Below, in pieces: positions 50,848 to 58,783 of a stretch of 64,000 bases of DNA. The stretch's first letter is position 1. The number at the start of each line of letters is the position of its first letter. Origin of the DNA: VFJJ01 sp031362415 (GTDB taxonomy: Bacteria; Actinomycetota; Acidimicrobiia; IMCC26256; VFJJ01); assembly GCA_031362415.1 (NCBI GenBank), contig JANLSK010000312.1, forward strand, positions 91,185-155,184, read 5' to 3'. Position numbers and translations under genes: made by a program. The notes beneath the pieces were generated by a model, which ran no database searches, was not told the DNA's origin, and saw only the letters and a program-made list of their open reading frames with translations.

Positions 50848-51243
50848 CTACGGACGAACTTCCACGAAGCCGGCCGCCGCGAAGTCGCCGTCGAAGGCCA
50901 GGGCTTCGCGGATACGGCGTGATCGCATGCAGGCGAAGCTCACGGCGTCGACGAACGAGTACTCGCGCTCGTCGCGTCGACGCAGCCAGCGCCAGGCCTC
51001 GGATTCGGTCTCGGGCGTGGCCTGCGCCACGGTCACCCGTCGAGATCGTTCGAGCGCATCGACGAACGCCACGGCGGCGGTGTGACCGGCCCGGCGCCTC
51101 AGGAACGTCCACGTCTCGCCGACCACGTGGTTCGACACGAGCACAGGCGCCGAGTCGGCTTCCCAGAGCCGCCGGGCCATGTCGTGGTTGGGGTCGCGGC
51201 GCATCTGGAGCGCAACCCAGAAGCTCGTGTCGGCGAACCTCAT
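50848..51243 (-). CDS. vapC: PIN-domain toxin (VapC-like RNase)
   Basis: 131 aa. PIN-domain acidic residues are seen at D5 (FADTSFWV), E43 (NHVVGETWTFL), D98 (SFVDAVSFACM) and a final Asp in LAFDGDFAAAGF. VapC toxins cleave RNA, often tRNA or rRNA. The gene overlaps the antitoxin stop by 4 nt, the usual vapBC order. Confidence 0.9.
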   Translation of the reverse strand: MRFADTSFWVALQMRRDPNHDMARRLWEADSAPVLVSNHVVGETWTFLRRRAGHTAAVAFVDALERSRRVTVAQATPETESEAWRWLRRRDEREYSFVDAVSFACMRSRRIREALAFDGDFAAAGFVEVRP

Positions 51244-51449
51244 CGTCCGTAGACCACGTCGTCGATGTCTGCCGGCTCCGCGTCGAGGCTCCCGACCACA
51301 GCGTCGAGTGGATCCCGCTGGGTCGATGGCAGCAGCCGCTCACCGACGTACGCCCGGATCAGCGCAGCCTTCGACAGGCCGAGTCGCGCCGCTTCCCCGG
51401 CCAGGGCCTCGTCGAGCTCCTCCTCGATGTGTATCTGGATACGCCTCAC
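51240..51449 (-). CDS. vapB: ribbon-helix-helix antitoxin (VapB-like)
   Basis: 69 aa from GTG 51449 (VRRIQIHIEEELDEAL). The strand RIQIHI and the helices DEALAGEAARLGLSKAALIRAYVGERL form an RHH/CopG DNA-binding domain; the C-terminal DPLDAVVGSLDAEPADIDDVVYGR is the toxin-neutralising tail. A TATCAT -10 box sits 6 nt upstream of the GTG. Confidence 0.88.
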   Translation of the reverse strand: MRRIQIHIEEELDEALAGEAARLGLSKAALIRAYVGERLLPSTQRDPLDAVVGSLDAEPADIDDVVYGR

Positions 51450-51452
51450 GGC

Positions 51453-51461
51453 ATCATGATA
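51453..51461 (-). promoter_or_regulatory. vapBC promoter/operator
   Basis: The palindrome ATCATGAT (51453-51460) overlaps the minus-strand -10 TATCAT (51456-51461), 6 nt before the antitoxin GTG. RHH antitoxins usually autoregulate from such sites. Confidence 0.45.
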
Positions 51462-51483
51462 CACACCTCTCGGAACCACGAGA

Positions 51484-51738
51484 TCAGATGGCGTCGAGCG
51501 CTTCCCGGGCCGCAGCCAGATCCTGACGGGGGACGGTGATCCGGCCGTCGGTGAGGGAGCTGGTGGCCACGTTGAATGCTTCGGTGCAGCGGGCGTCGAT
51601 GCTCTGCTGTTGGAGATACGCCGCCGCCAGCGACGCCTGGGGCAGCTTGAGCACAGTCAGCTCCACCCGATCGTCAGCAGCTCGAGCGGGCTCGGCGCCT
51701 CGCGAGAGCATCCGCACCATCCACCGCAGCAACCCCAT
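51484..51738 (-). CDS. DUF2007-like small protein
   Basis: 84 aa. The segment ELTVLKLPQASLAAAYLQQQSIDARC, then ITVPRQDLAAAREALDAI, follows the DUF2007 pattern (strand, helix with paralogous swap, final strand and helix; sometimes called a putative signal-transducing domain). The N-terminus LLRWMVRML may be amphipathic. Function unknown. Confidence 0.6.
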   Translation of the reverse strand: MGLLRWMVRMLSRGAEPARAADDRVELTVLKLPQASLAAAYLQQQSIDARCTEAFNVATSSLTDGRITVPRQDLAAAREALDAI

Positions 51739-51778
51739 GCGCGTACCGTAGCGGGCTCGTCGCTTCTACGCCGTGGGC

Positions 51779-52540
51779 TCAAGCGCTCCCCCTGCCTACC
51801 CGACCACTGTTTCCGGCGCCGGGGTTCCAGACGATCGAGTCGGCGACCGGGCGACGGGGCGATGGCGTGAAGTCGCCGCCGGTGGGGTAGGCCACGGGTA
51901 TCAAGGCCGTCTGGTACCACGATTCGGGGATCCCCAGAATCGCAGCCATCGCGGGCTGGTCGAGCTGGTGCGCGGTGGTGAGCGCCGAAGCCAGGCCCCG
52001 GCTGCGCAGCGCCAGTTGGAAGCTCCACACCGCCGGGTAGATCGAGGCGAACATCCCCGACTCCATGGCGACGGGAACGTGCGACGGTCCGATGAGCGTG
52101 CCGTAGCGGGCCTGGGCCGCAGCGATGTCGTAGCAGGGGATGACGATCGTCGGTACATCGCCCATGTGCCGGGCGAGGTGGATGATCGAGCTTGAGATAC
52201 GGGCCCCGGCGTCGTCGCCCGCAGCCTGCTTGGCCGCCAGCATCGTGGAGACGACGGGCTCGGTGAGGATGCGATACTGCTCGCCCACGACCCGCTTGAG
52301 CTCGGGATCGTCGATCACGATCCACTTCCACTCCTGGGCATTGGAGGCGTTCGGGGAATAGGCGGCGAGCCGGATGCACTCGACGATCAGCTCTCGGGGG
52401 ACGGGCCGGGTGAGGTCGAGCCGCCGGCGTACCGCCTTGGTGGTGCTGAGGAGCCGGTCGGTCTGGGTGGTGTCGAACGGCTCCGGCGACGGCACCGGCG
52501 ACGGAGGTCCGGCCATGGAGGTCGCAGGCGTCTCGGCCAC
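51779..52540 (-). CDS. nitroreductase-family protein
   Basis: 253 aa. The FMN-binding segments AVRRRLDLTRPVPRELI, AAYSPNASNAQEWKWIVI and LGIPESWYQTALIPVAYPTG match the nitroreductase fold, which reduces nitro groups, quinones or flavin-linked substrates with NAD(P)H. About 20 N-terminal residues are Pro-rich. It starts 41 nt downstream of the molybdenum hydroxylase stop and may be its operon's last gene. Confidence 0.88.
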   Translation of the reverse strand: MAETPATSMAGPPSPVPSPEPFDTTQTDRLLSTTKAVRRRLDLTRPVPRELIVECIRLAAYSPNASNAQEWKWIVIDDPELKRVVGEQYRILTEPVVSTMLAAKQAAGDDAGARISSSIIHLARHMGDVPTIVIPCYDIAAAQARYGTLIGPSHVPVAMESGMFASIYPAVWSFQLALRSRGLASALTTAHQLDQPAMAAILGIPESWYQTALIPVAYPTGGDFTPSPRRPVADSIVWNPGAGNSGRVGRGSA

Positions 52541-52581
52541 GGGTGCTCAGCTTCTCGAACGGCGTGAAGGCCGGGTGATCG

Positions 52582-54933
52582 TCACAGCGCGATGTCGTGG
52601 GGCCGTACGGGCGTGCGAGGCAGCTCGCGACCGGTGGCGTTGCGGATGGCCGCCACGACCGCCGGCGTGGACGAGATGGTGGGTGACTCCCCCGCGCCCT
52701 TGGCCCCGAACGGCGCACCGGGCTCGGGAACCTCCACGAGCCTGGCCACGTTCACCGGCGGCATGTCGAGCGCGGTGGGTATCAGATAGTCGGTGAAGCT
52801 TGGATTGCGGACCTTCCCGGCGGTGAGGAGGATCTCTTCCATCACCGCCAGACCGATGCCCTGCGCCGTGCCGCCTTCCACCTGCCCCAACAGCTGCAAG
52901 GGATTCAGGACTTTGCCCACGTCCATCGACGTGGTGATCTCGACCACCCGCACCAGGCCCAGCTCGAGATCGACGTCGACGACGGCCCGGTGGGCAGCCA
53001 CGGCGAACGAGACGTGGGCGTCGCCTTGGCCGAACTCGTCGAGCCGGAACGTGGGCGCGTGGTGATGCTCCTCGACGGCCGAAAAGGCAACACCGGGTGC
53101 GGCGTCGTCGACGCTGACGTTGACGACGGTTCCGCTCGCGCCCGCAGCGGCGTGCCGGGACACGATGCGGCGGTCGATGATGTCGAGATCGTCGACGGCC
53201 ACTCCGAATGCAGCTCCCACATGGCTCAGGAGCTTCTGACGCACCGTTCGGCACGCCAGCTCGATGGCCCCGCCGCTCATCCAGGTCTGGCGTGAGGCCG
53301 ACGTGGAGCCGGCCGATCCGATCAGGGTGTCGGCCGGGGCCAGGATGACATCATCGACACCGAGCACCGTGCGGGTGATCTGCTGCGCCAACGTCACGAA
53401 ACCCTGGCCCACCTCGGCACAGGCCGATTTCACGGTGGCGACGCCGTCGAGCAGATGGCACGAGGCGGTCGAGAAGTCGTCGAACCCCTCCGAGAACATG
53501 AGGTTCTTCCAGCCCAGCGCGAACCCCACGCCGCGCTTGACCCCGGCGGCATCGGCAGTGCGGCCGGCCCCACCCGGGAGCGCCATCATCGGCGAGTCGA
53601 CGGGTTCGGCCAGCACGGGCATGGGTGCCTCGGCACACGACCGGATGACCTCCTCGACGGGCAGCGCTCCGGTGACCACCTGGCCGGTGATGCAGCGGTC
53701 GCCCGTCTGCATGGCGTTGAGGAGTCGGAGCTCGATGGGGTCGATGCCGAGTGCCGTGGCCAGCTTGTCCATCTGGGCTTCGTGGCCGAAGCAGGTCTGC
53801 ACCGCCCCGAAGCCCCGCATGGCTCCACAGGGCAGGTTGTTGGTACGCACGGCCAAGCCGAGCAGGTCGACGGCCGGAACCTTGTAGGGGCCGGTGGAAA
53901 AGCAGGTGGCGTTGGCAAGCACCGCCGACGAGGTGGACGCATAGGCCCCACCGTCGAACACGAAACGCCCTTCCACCTTGACGATGCGGCCATCGCGAGT
54001 GGCGTGGTGTCGATACCACATGCGGGCCGGATGCCGGTGGACGTGGCCGAAGAACGACTCCTCGCGGCTGTAGACCATCTTCACCGGGCGACCGGTTCCC
54101 AGCGCAAGCAGGCAGATGTGGATCTGGAGCGAGCAGTCTTCGCGAGCGCCGAACGCCCCACCGACACCGGCCAGATGCAGACGCACCTTGGCCTCGGGCA
54201 ACCCGAGCGATGCCGCCACCTGAGTCTGATCGGCGTGTAGCCACTGGGTGGAGATCCACAGGTCGATTCCGCCGTCGTCGTCGGGGACGGCGAGGCCCGA
54301 CTCGGTGCCCAGGGGCGCCTGGTCCTGCATCCCCACCTCGTACGTGCCCTCGACGACCACGTCGCCGGCGATGGAGGTGTCGCCCCGGCGGATGACCATG
54401 CGGCGAAAGAGGTTTCCGTCGGGGTGGATCGGCGCGGTGCCCTCGGCAATGGCGATCTCCGGGTCGACGACCGGGGTGAGAATCTCGTAGTCGACGACGA
54501 TGGCCACGATGGCCCGGCGGGCCGTGTCGGGATGGTCGGCGGCCACCGCGGCAACCGGCTCACCATGGAACCGCACGACATCGTGTGCGAAGACCGGTTG
54601 GTCGGCGTGCTCGAGCCCGAACACCTTGCATCCCGGGACGTCGTCGTAGGTGATGACCGCTCGCACACCGGGGATCTTCCACGCGCCCGAGAGGTCGATG
54701 GAACGGATGCGGGCGCTGGGATGCGGTGAGCGCAACGTGGCCCCCCACAACATCCCCTCGGCCCACAGATCGGACGAGAACGCGAAGCGACCCTGCACCT
54801 TGGGCGTGCCATCGGGTCGGCGCACGCTCTCGCCGATGACGCCCTGACCGGTGGGCGCGACCACCGTCGGATCGGTGACGATCGAGAGCTCCGTTCCACT
54901 CGTGGTCGGCGCGGCCGTGCCCGCTCCGGTCAT
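52582..54933 (-). CDS. molybdenum hydroxylase large subunit (xanthine dehydrogenase family)
   Basis: 783 aa from ATG 54933 (MTGAGTAAPTTSG). The segment GESVRRPDGTPKVQGRFAFSSDL opens the aldehyde-oxidase/xanthine-dehydrogenase domain. Moco-binding parts include GVGGAFGARE, MRGFGAVQTCFGHEAQMD, and the catalytic Glu in GAPFGAKGAGESP. The CO-dehydrogenase Ser-selenocysteine-like AYxCSFR motif is absent, so this is a hydroxylase of heterocycles or aldehydes. The start overlaps the stop of the small subunit (TGATG). Confidence 0.93.
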   Translation of the reverse strand: MTGAGTAAPTTSGTELSIVTDPTVVAPTGQGVIGESVRRPDGTPKVQGRFAFSSDLWAEGMLWGATLRSPHPSARIRSIDLSGAWKIPGVRAVITYDDVPGCKVFGLEHADQPVFAHDVVRFHGEPVAAVAADHPDTARRAIVAIVVDYEILTPVVDPEIAIAEGTAPIHPDGNLFRRMVIRRGDTSIAGDVVVEGTYEVGMQDQAPLGTESGLAVPDDDGGIDLWISTQWLHADQTQVAASLGLPEAKVRLHLAGVGGAFGAREDCSLQIHICLLALGTGRPVKMVYSREESFFGHVHRHPARMWYRHHATRDGRIVKVEGRFVFDGGAYASTSSAVLANATCFSTGPYKVPAVDLLGLAVRTNNLPCGAMRGFGAVQTCFGHEAQMDKLATALGIDPIELRLLNAMQTGDRCITGQVVTGALPVEEVIRSCAEAPMPVLAEPVDSPMMALPGGAGRTADAAGVKRGVGFALGWKNLMFSEGFDDFSTASCHLLDGVATVKSACAEVGQGFVTLAQQITRTVLGVDDVILAPADTLIGSAGSTSASRQTWMSGGAIELACRTVRQKLLSHVGAAFGVAVDDLDIIDRRIVSRHAAAGASGTVVNVSVDDAAPGVAFSAVEEHHHAPTFRLDEFGQGDAHVSFAVAAHRAVVDVDLELGLVRVVEITTSMDVGKVLNPLQLLGQVEGGTAQGIGLAVMEEILLTAGKVRNPSFTDYLIPTALDMPPVNVARLVEVPEPGAPFGAKGAGESPTISSTPAVVAAIRNATGRELPRTPVRPHDIAL

Positions 54934-55433
54934 CAGGCTTCCCGCCCGACCTGGCGAGAGCGAACGGCCGTCCACACCGCTTCCATGATGCGGCCGTATC
55001 CCGTGCAACGACAGAGGTTCCCGGATATCGCCTCGCGCACCTCGAGGTCGGTGGGGAGGGGCACCCGGTCGAGCAGGTCGTGCACGGCCATGATCAGACC
55101 CGGGGTGCAGAAGCCGCACTGCACAGCCCCCTCGGCGAGGAACGCCTCCTGCACGTCGGACAAGACGGCATCGGAACCGTCGACGGCGCCGGCGATTCCC
55201 TCCACGGTCACGATGTCGCGATCGACCGCCGACGCTGCGAGCACCAGGCACGCGCACACCAGGCTGCCGTCGATGAGCACCGAGCACGAACCGCACTCGC
55301 CCTGTTCGCAGGCGTTCTTGGCCCCGGGGAGATCGAGCCGCTCCCGCAGTACCCACAGGAGGCTCTCGCCCAGCCACCCGTCGCTCACTTCGCGGTCGCG
55401 CCCGTTCACCCGCAGGGAATACGACGCGCTCAC
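54933..55433 (-). CDS. molybdenum hydroxylase [2Fe-2S] small subunit
   Basis: 166 aa. The plant-type [2Fe-2S] cluster is ACEQGECGSCSVLIDG with a later Cys, and the second cluster is QCGFCTPG and NLCRCTGYG. Electrons pass from Moco to FAD. GTG 55433 overlaps the FAD-subunit stop (GTGA). Confidence 0.94.
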   Translation of the reverse strand: MSASYSLRVNGRDREVSDGWLGESLLWVLRERLDLPGAKNACEQGECGSCSVLIDGSLVCACLVLAASAVDRDIVTVEGIAGAVDGSDAVLSDVQEAFLAEGAVQCGFCTPGLIMAVHDLLDRVPLPTDLEVREAISGNLCRCTGYGRIMEAVWTAVRSRQVGREA

Positions 55434-56311
55434 GTGACGACCACCTGGGGAGAGAGCGCTCGAAGCAGCGCTCGGCGGGCACAGACGCCGATGGCGTGGC
55501 GACGGTAGGCGGCACTCGAACGTTGGTCGTCGATCGGACGCGACGCGTCGGCCACCCGGCGACCGAACTCATCGGCGAGGGTCTCGGCGGTGCCATCGCT
55601 CGAAAGTCCGAGAAGGCCGAACGTGAGCCGATCGGCGATCCAGCCCTCGGCGTCACGAGCTCGGAGCGGGACGGGCCCCACCGATCCCAGGCCCACGGCC
55701 ACCGTCTCGGCGTCGAGGTCGACTACCAGTGCCACCGACGCCACCGATATCACCATGGCGTTGCGGGTGCCCACCTTGAGGAACTCCTGCGGTCCCCGGC
55801 GGACGGGCAGCCGGGCTCCGACGATGATCTCGTGGGGCTCTCGGACCGTGCGTTTCACGCCCACGATGAACTCGTCCCACGGCATCTCGCGCTGCGCGCC
55901 GCCGGCCGCGCCGAGTACCACGGTGGCGTCGAGCGCCGCAAGTACGGGCAGGGTGTCGCCGGCCGGCGAGGCCGTCCCCAGGTTCCCTCCCATGGTGCCG
56001 GCGTTGCGGATCTGCGGACTGCCGACCGTGCGGGCGGCCTGGGCCAGCGCCGGAAACGTCGCCGCCAGCTCGCCGGTCTCCATCTCGGTGTAGGTGAGCC
56101 CCGCCCGCACCAGCACGCTCCGACCGTCGGCCGAGCGCTCCCAGCCCCGGAGCTCGGGCACCCGATCGAGCGCAACCACCGCGGTCGGTCGGCGATGGCC
56201 ATAGTTCACCTCGACCATGAGATCGGTGCCCCCCATGAGCAGATGGGCATCGGGTTCAGCCGCCAAGGCGGCGAACGCCTCATCGAGGGTTCGGGGGACG
56301 GCGACGGTCAC
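55430..56311 (-). CDS. molybdenum hydroxylase FAD-binding middle subunit
   Basis: 293 aa. FAD-binding motifs of the CoxM/XdhB type are present: LLMGGTDLMVEV (variant of AGGQSL) and NAGTMGGNLGTASPAGDTLPVL (TIGGN variant). The subunit passes electrons to NAD or another acceptor. It is the first gene of the M-S-L operon. Confidence 0.93.
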   Translation of the reverse strand: MTVAVPRTLDEAFAALAAEPDAHLLMGGTDLMVEVNYGHRRPTAVVALDRVPELRGWERSADGRSVLVRAGLTYTEMETGELAATFPALAQAARTVGSPQIRNAGTMGGNLGTASPAGDTLPVLAALDATVVLGAAGGAQREMPWDEFIVGVKRTVREPHEIIVGARLPVRRGPQEFLKVGTRNAMVISVASVALVVDLDAETVAVGLGSVGPVPLRARDAEGWIADRLTFGLLGLSSDGTAETLADEFGRRVADASRPIDDQRSSAAYRRHAIGVCARRALLRALSPQVVVT

Positions 56312-56377
56312 GGCAGAGGATGGTACTTCAACAAACTGTTGATCGAGGTGGGATGGTCGGGCTCCGTTGCTCCGGCG

Positions 56378-57205
56378 TCAGGCCCGGAGACTGCTCACCG
56401 GCTCCCAGTGCATCACCCAGGCGGGGGACGGCGGCGGATCGCCGGCGCGGTCGTCGTCCGGGCCCGCCGAGGCACCGAAGATCGTCTGGTAGGCCGGCAA
56501 CGGCGACATGCCGGGAGTGCCCAGCCCGCGCCACGATTCGGCCACCGAATCGCCGCGTGCCGTGCTGGGGAACACCGCCAGGTGGTGTCCCGCCCCACGC
56601 CCCGCGGGGTCGCTCGTGGCCAGCCACCGGGGCGCGCCGTCCAGACCACCAGCCGTCGGACGAACGCCAGCGCCGGGGCCAGGGCCAGGGCCAGAGCCAG
56701 AGCTGGGGCCAGGGCCGGTGTCTGGGCCAGGGCCGGGGTCAGGGCCCGAAGCCGGGGCGAACCCCTGGCACCAGTTCACCGGATCGACGACCGACTCGGG
56801 GTGGCGCCAGTCGTTCTGCACCGTCGTGAGGGCGGCCACCGGCTCGCACGGCTGCCCCGGCTCGCGACCGTCGAGGCCACCGACGGCGAAGAGCATGATG
56901 GCGAAGCGGACCGAGGCGATGTCGCCGACCCGACCGGCCTCGCGGAGGGCCTGGGCCCGGGGGCCGATGTAGCCCCATGCCTCGGCCTCGCTGGCGAAGC
57001 GGCCTTCCCACAGCGCCAGGAACGGGGCGGCCCGATGCCCGGGGCCGACGGCCCGGAAGCGGTGGACCGCCGTGAACGACCCGTTCTCCAGCGCGTCGGG
57101 ACCGTGCACGGTGTCGTACCACTCGTGGAACTCGTCCTCACGACCCTCCGGCGGGTCGGCCAGGGCCACGAACAACGTCGATGGGCACTGCGAATCGAAG
57201 CGCAC
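56378..57205 (-). CDS. hypothetical protein with EthD-like N-terminus and Gly-Pro linker
   Basis: 275 aa. Residues 1-115 look like a dimeric alpha/beta-barrel (EthD-like): LFVALADPPEGREDEFHEWYDTVHGPD, then FLALWEGRFAS. A low-complexity linker of about 35 residues follows, built on Gly-Pro dipeptides with a 6-bp DNA repeat (about 56673-56755). The C-terminal part has another WxxF-like stretch. EthD proteins help P450-type ether oxidation or aromatic catabolism. Function here unknown. Confidence 0.6.
   Translation of the reverse strand: MRFDSQCPSTLFVALADPPEGREDEFHEWYDTVHGPDALENGSFTAVHRFRAVGPGHRAAPFLALWEGRFASEAEAWGYIGPRAQALREAGRVGDIASVRFAIMLFAVGGLDGREPGQPCEPVAALTTVQNDWRHPESVVDPVNWCQGFAPASGPDPGPGPDTGPGPSSGSGPGPGPGAGVRPTAGGLDGAPRWLATSDPAGRGAGHHLAVFPSTARGDSVAESWRGLGTPGMSPLPAYQTIFGASAGPDDDRAGDPPPSPAWVMHWEPVSSLRA
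56673..56755. repeat. Gly-Pro-coding hexamer repeat (GGGCCA/GGGCCG)
   Basis: Many close copies of a GGGGCCAGGGCCA-type hexamer run through the linker of the EthD-like protein, a likely site of slippage and length variation. Confidence 0.75.
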
Positions 57206-57246
57206 GGGATTCCCTGCTGTCTGGCGCCTTCACCCGGCCAGCCGGC

Positions 57247-57696
57247 TCACTCCCGGTCGAGCGGGTTGTCGCGGAGGTGTTGGGTGAGATTGCCGACGAG
57301 ATCGCCGAAGATCAAGCGGTGCTTGAACCGCCAGCGGCCGTCGACCTTCTCGAAGGTGTCGTGGTAGCGGCCGGCGATGACGATCTGCAACGGCAGCTCG
57401 GGCGTGGCCTGGTAGACGGTGAAGTACGAGCGGGTGGTCGCCACGTCGTCGCCGTCGTCGTGCTCGAGAATGGTGTTGGTGGTGACGTGCTTGGTGCGCA
57501 ACGTGCCGTCGTCGTACACCTTGTCGTGCTTGGTCTTGAGCCGGTAGACCTCGTCGTAGCCGACGTGCGAGTCGCCGTTGTGCACTGCGTAGGTGGAGTG
57601 GCGGAACAGCTCGGCCACCCCGGCGAAGTCGGCCGCGTCCTGGAGCTCGCAATACCGGTGGAGCAGGTTGACGATCGCTCGTTCGTCGGAGGCCAC
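57247..57696 (-). CDS. SnoaL-like domain protein
   Basis: 149 aa. The fold reads ERAIVNLLHRYCELQDAADFAGVAELF, then HHV-like strand TKHVTTNTILEHDDGDDVATTRSYFTVYQ, then VIAGRYHDTFEKVDGRWRFKHRLIF. This is the SnoaL_4/NTF2-like family, cyclases, isomerases or dehydratase-like proteins in catabolic and polyketide pathways. GTG at 57696; a TAGCCT -10-like box lies about 60 nt upstream (minus strand, 57757-57762). It is divergent from the catabolic operon at 57897. Confidence 0.85.
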   Translation of the reverse strand: MASDERAIVNLLHRYCELQDAADFAGVAELFRHSTYAVHNGDSHVGYDEVYRLKTKHDKVYDDGTLRTKHVTTNTILEHDDGDDVATTRSYFTVYQATPELPLQIVIAGRYHDTFEKVDGRWRFKHRLIFGDLVGNLTQHLRDNPLDRE

Positions 57697-57896
57697 GGGT
57701 CCGTCCTGTCGGGGGTCGAGAAGCCCGCGGGCTCGCCGGTCGTTGGCGACGGCGCGAGGCTAGCGTCGAGTGCTGGTGACCGACACAGGAGAGGGCAGCC
57801 GATGAGCGCGCCGCAGGCGAGCGAATCAGAAGGCACAGTGCTGTCAACGCCACGCAGTGGCGGTGGGGGCATGGGCACATCCCGAAGGGTGTGCCC

Positions 57897-58754
57897 ATGA
57901 GCCAGAAGGTCGCCTTCGTCACGGGAGCCAGCCGCGGTATCGGCAAGGCCATCGCCGTGGAGCTCGCCGAGGCCGGTTACGACGTGGCCATCACAGCCCG
58001 CACCGTGCACGAGGGCGAGAGCCGCGAGCACAGCTCCACGCTCAAGCGCTCCGACACCACGCCGCTGCCCGGCTCGCTCGACTCGACCGCGGAGCTCATC
58101 GAGGCCACGGGACGGCGGTGTCTCACCGTGCCCGCCGACCTGCTCGACCATCCGTCGCTCGTGAGCGCGGCCCACCGGGTGCTGGCCGAGCTCGGCCGGG
58201 TCGACGTGCTGGTGAACAATGGGCGCTACATCGGGCCCGGTCACATGGACCTCATCCTCGACACGCCCGTCCGCATCCTGCGCGACCACCTCGAAGCCAA
58301 CGCTCTGGCACCGATCGTGCTCGTGAAGTCCTTGGTGCCGCAGATGGTGGAGCGCGGCCATGGCACCGTCATCAACATCACCTCGGGGGCCGGCTACGGC
58401 GATCCGCCGGCGCCGGCCGGGCAGGGCGGGTGGGGTCTGGGGTACGGGTTCAGCAAGGGCGCGCTGCATCGAATCGCCGGGGTGCTCGCCGTTGAGCTGC
58501 GCGACCGGGGTATCAAGGCGTTCAACGTGCAGCCGGGATTCATCGCCACCGAGCGCATCGCCCAGGACATGGCGGCATTCGGTTTCGACGTGTCGAGCGG
58601 CGCCCCGCCCGCCGTGATCGCCAAGGTCTGCCGATGGCTGCTCGAATCGCCCGAGGCTGCGGCGCGCAACGGCGAGAACATCGAAGCTCAGGACGTGTGC
58701 TCGGTTCTGGGGCTGCTCCCTGGTTGGTCGCTCCCCGTTCCCCGTACGGCCTGA
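57897..58754 (+). CDS. short-chain dehydrogenase/reductase
   Basis: 285 aa from ATG 57897; GTG 57891 is an alternative. TGASRGIG, NNGR (VNNGRYIG), Ser in INITSGAG, and YxxxK as YGFSKGA are present. An insertion after beta-2 (EGESREHSSTLKRSD) is longer than usual. Part of the operon with amidohydrolases and alcohol dehydrogenase, so it probably oxidises or reduces a hydroxy-acid intermediate of the same pathway. Confidence 0.9.
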   Translation: MSQKVAFVTGASRGIGKAIAVELAEAGYDVAITARTVHEGESREHSSTLKRSDTTPLPGSLDSTAELIEATGRRCLTVPADLLDHPSLVSAAHRVLAELGRVDVLVNNGRYIGPGHMDLILDTPVRILRDHLEANALAPIVLVKSLVPQMVERGHGTVINITSGAGYGDPPAPAGQGGWGLGYGFSKGALHRIAGVLAVELRDRGIKAFNVQPGFIATERIAQDMAAFGFDVSSGAPPAVIAKVCRWLLESPEAAARNGENIEAQDVCSVLGLLPGWSLPVPRTA

Positions 58755-58783
58755 TCTCGATCGACACCGAAAGGACGCGCGCC

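Noticed and set aside
52582..54933. Aerobic carbon monoxide dehydrogenase
   Set aside because: M-S-L order fits, but the CoxL active-site loop AYxCSFR is absent and GAKGAGE plus MRGFG fit xanthine-dehydrogenase-type hydroxylases.
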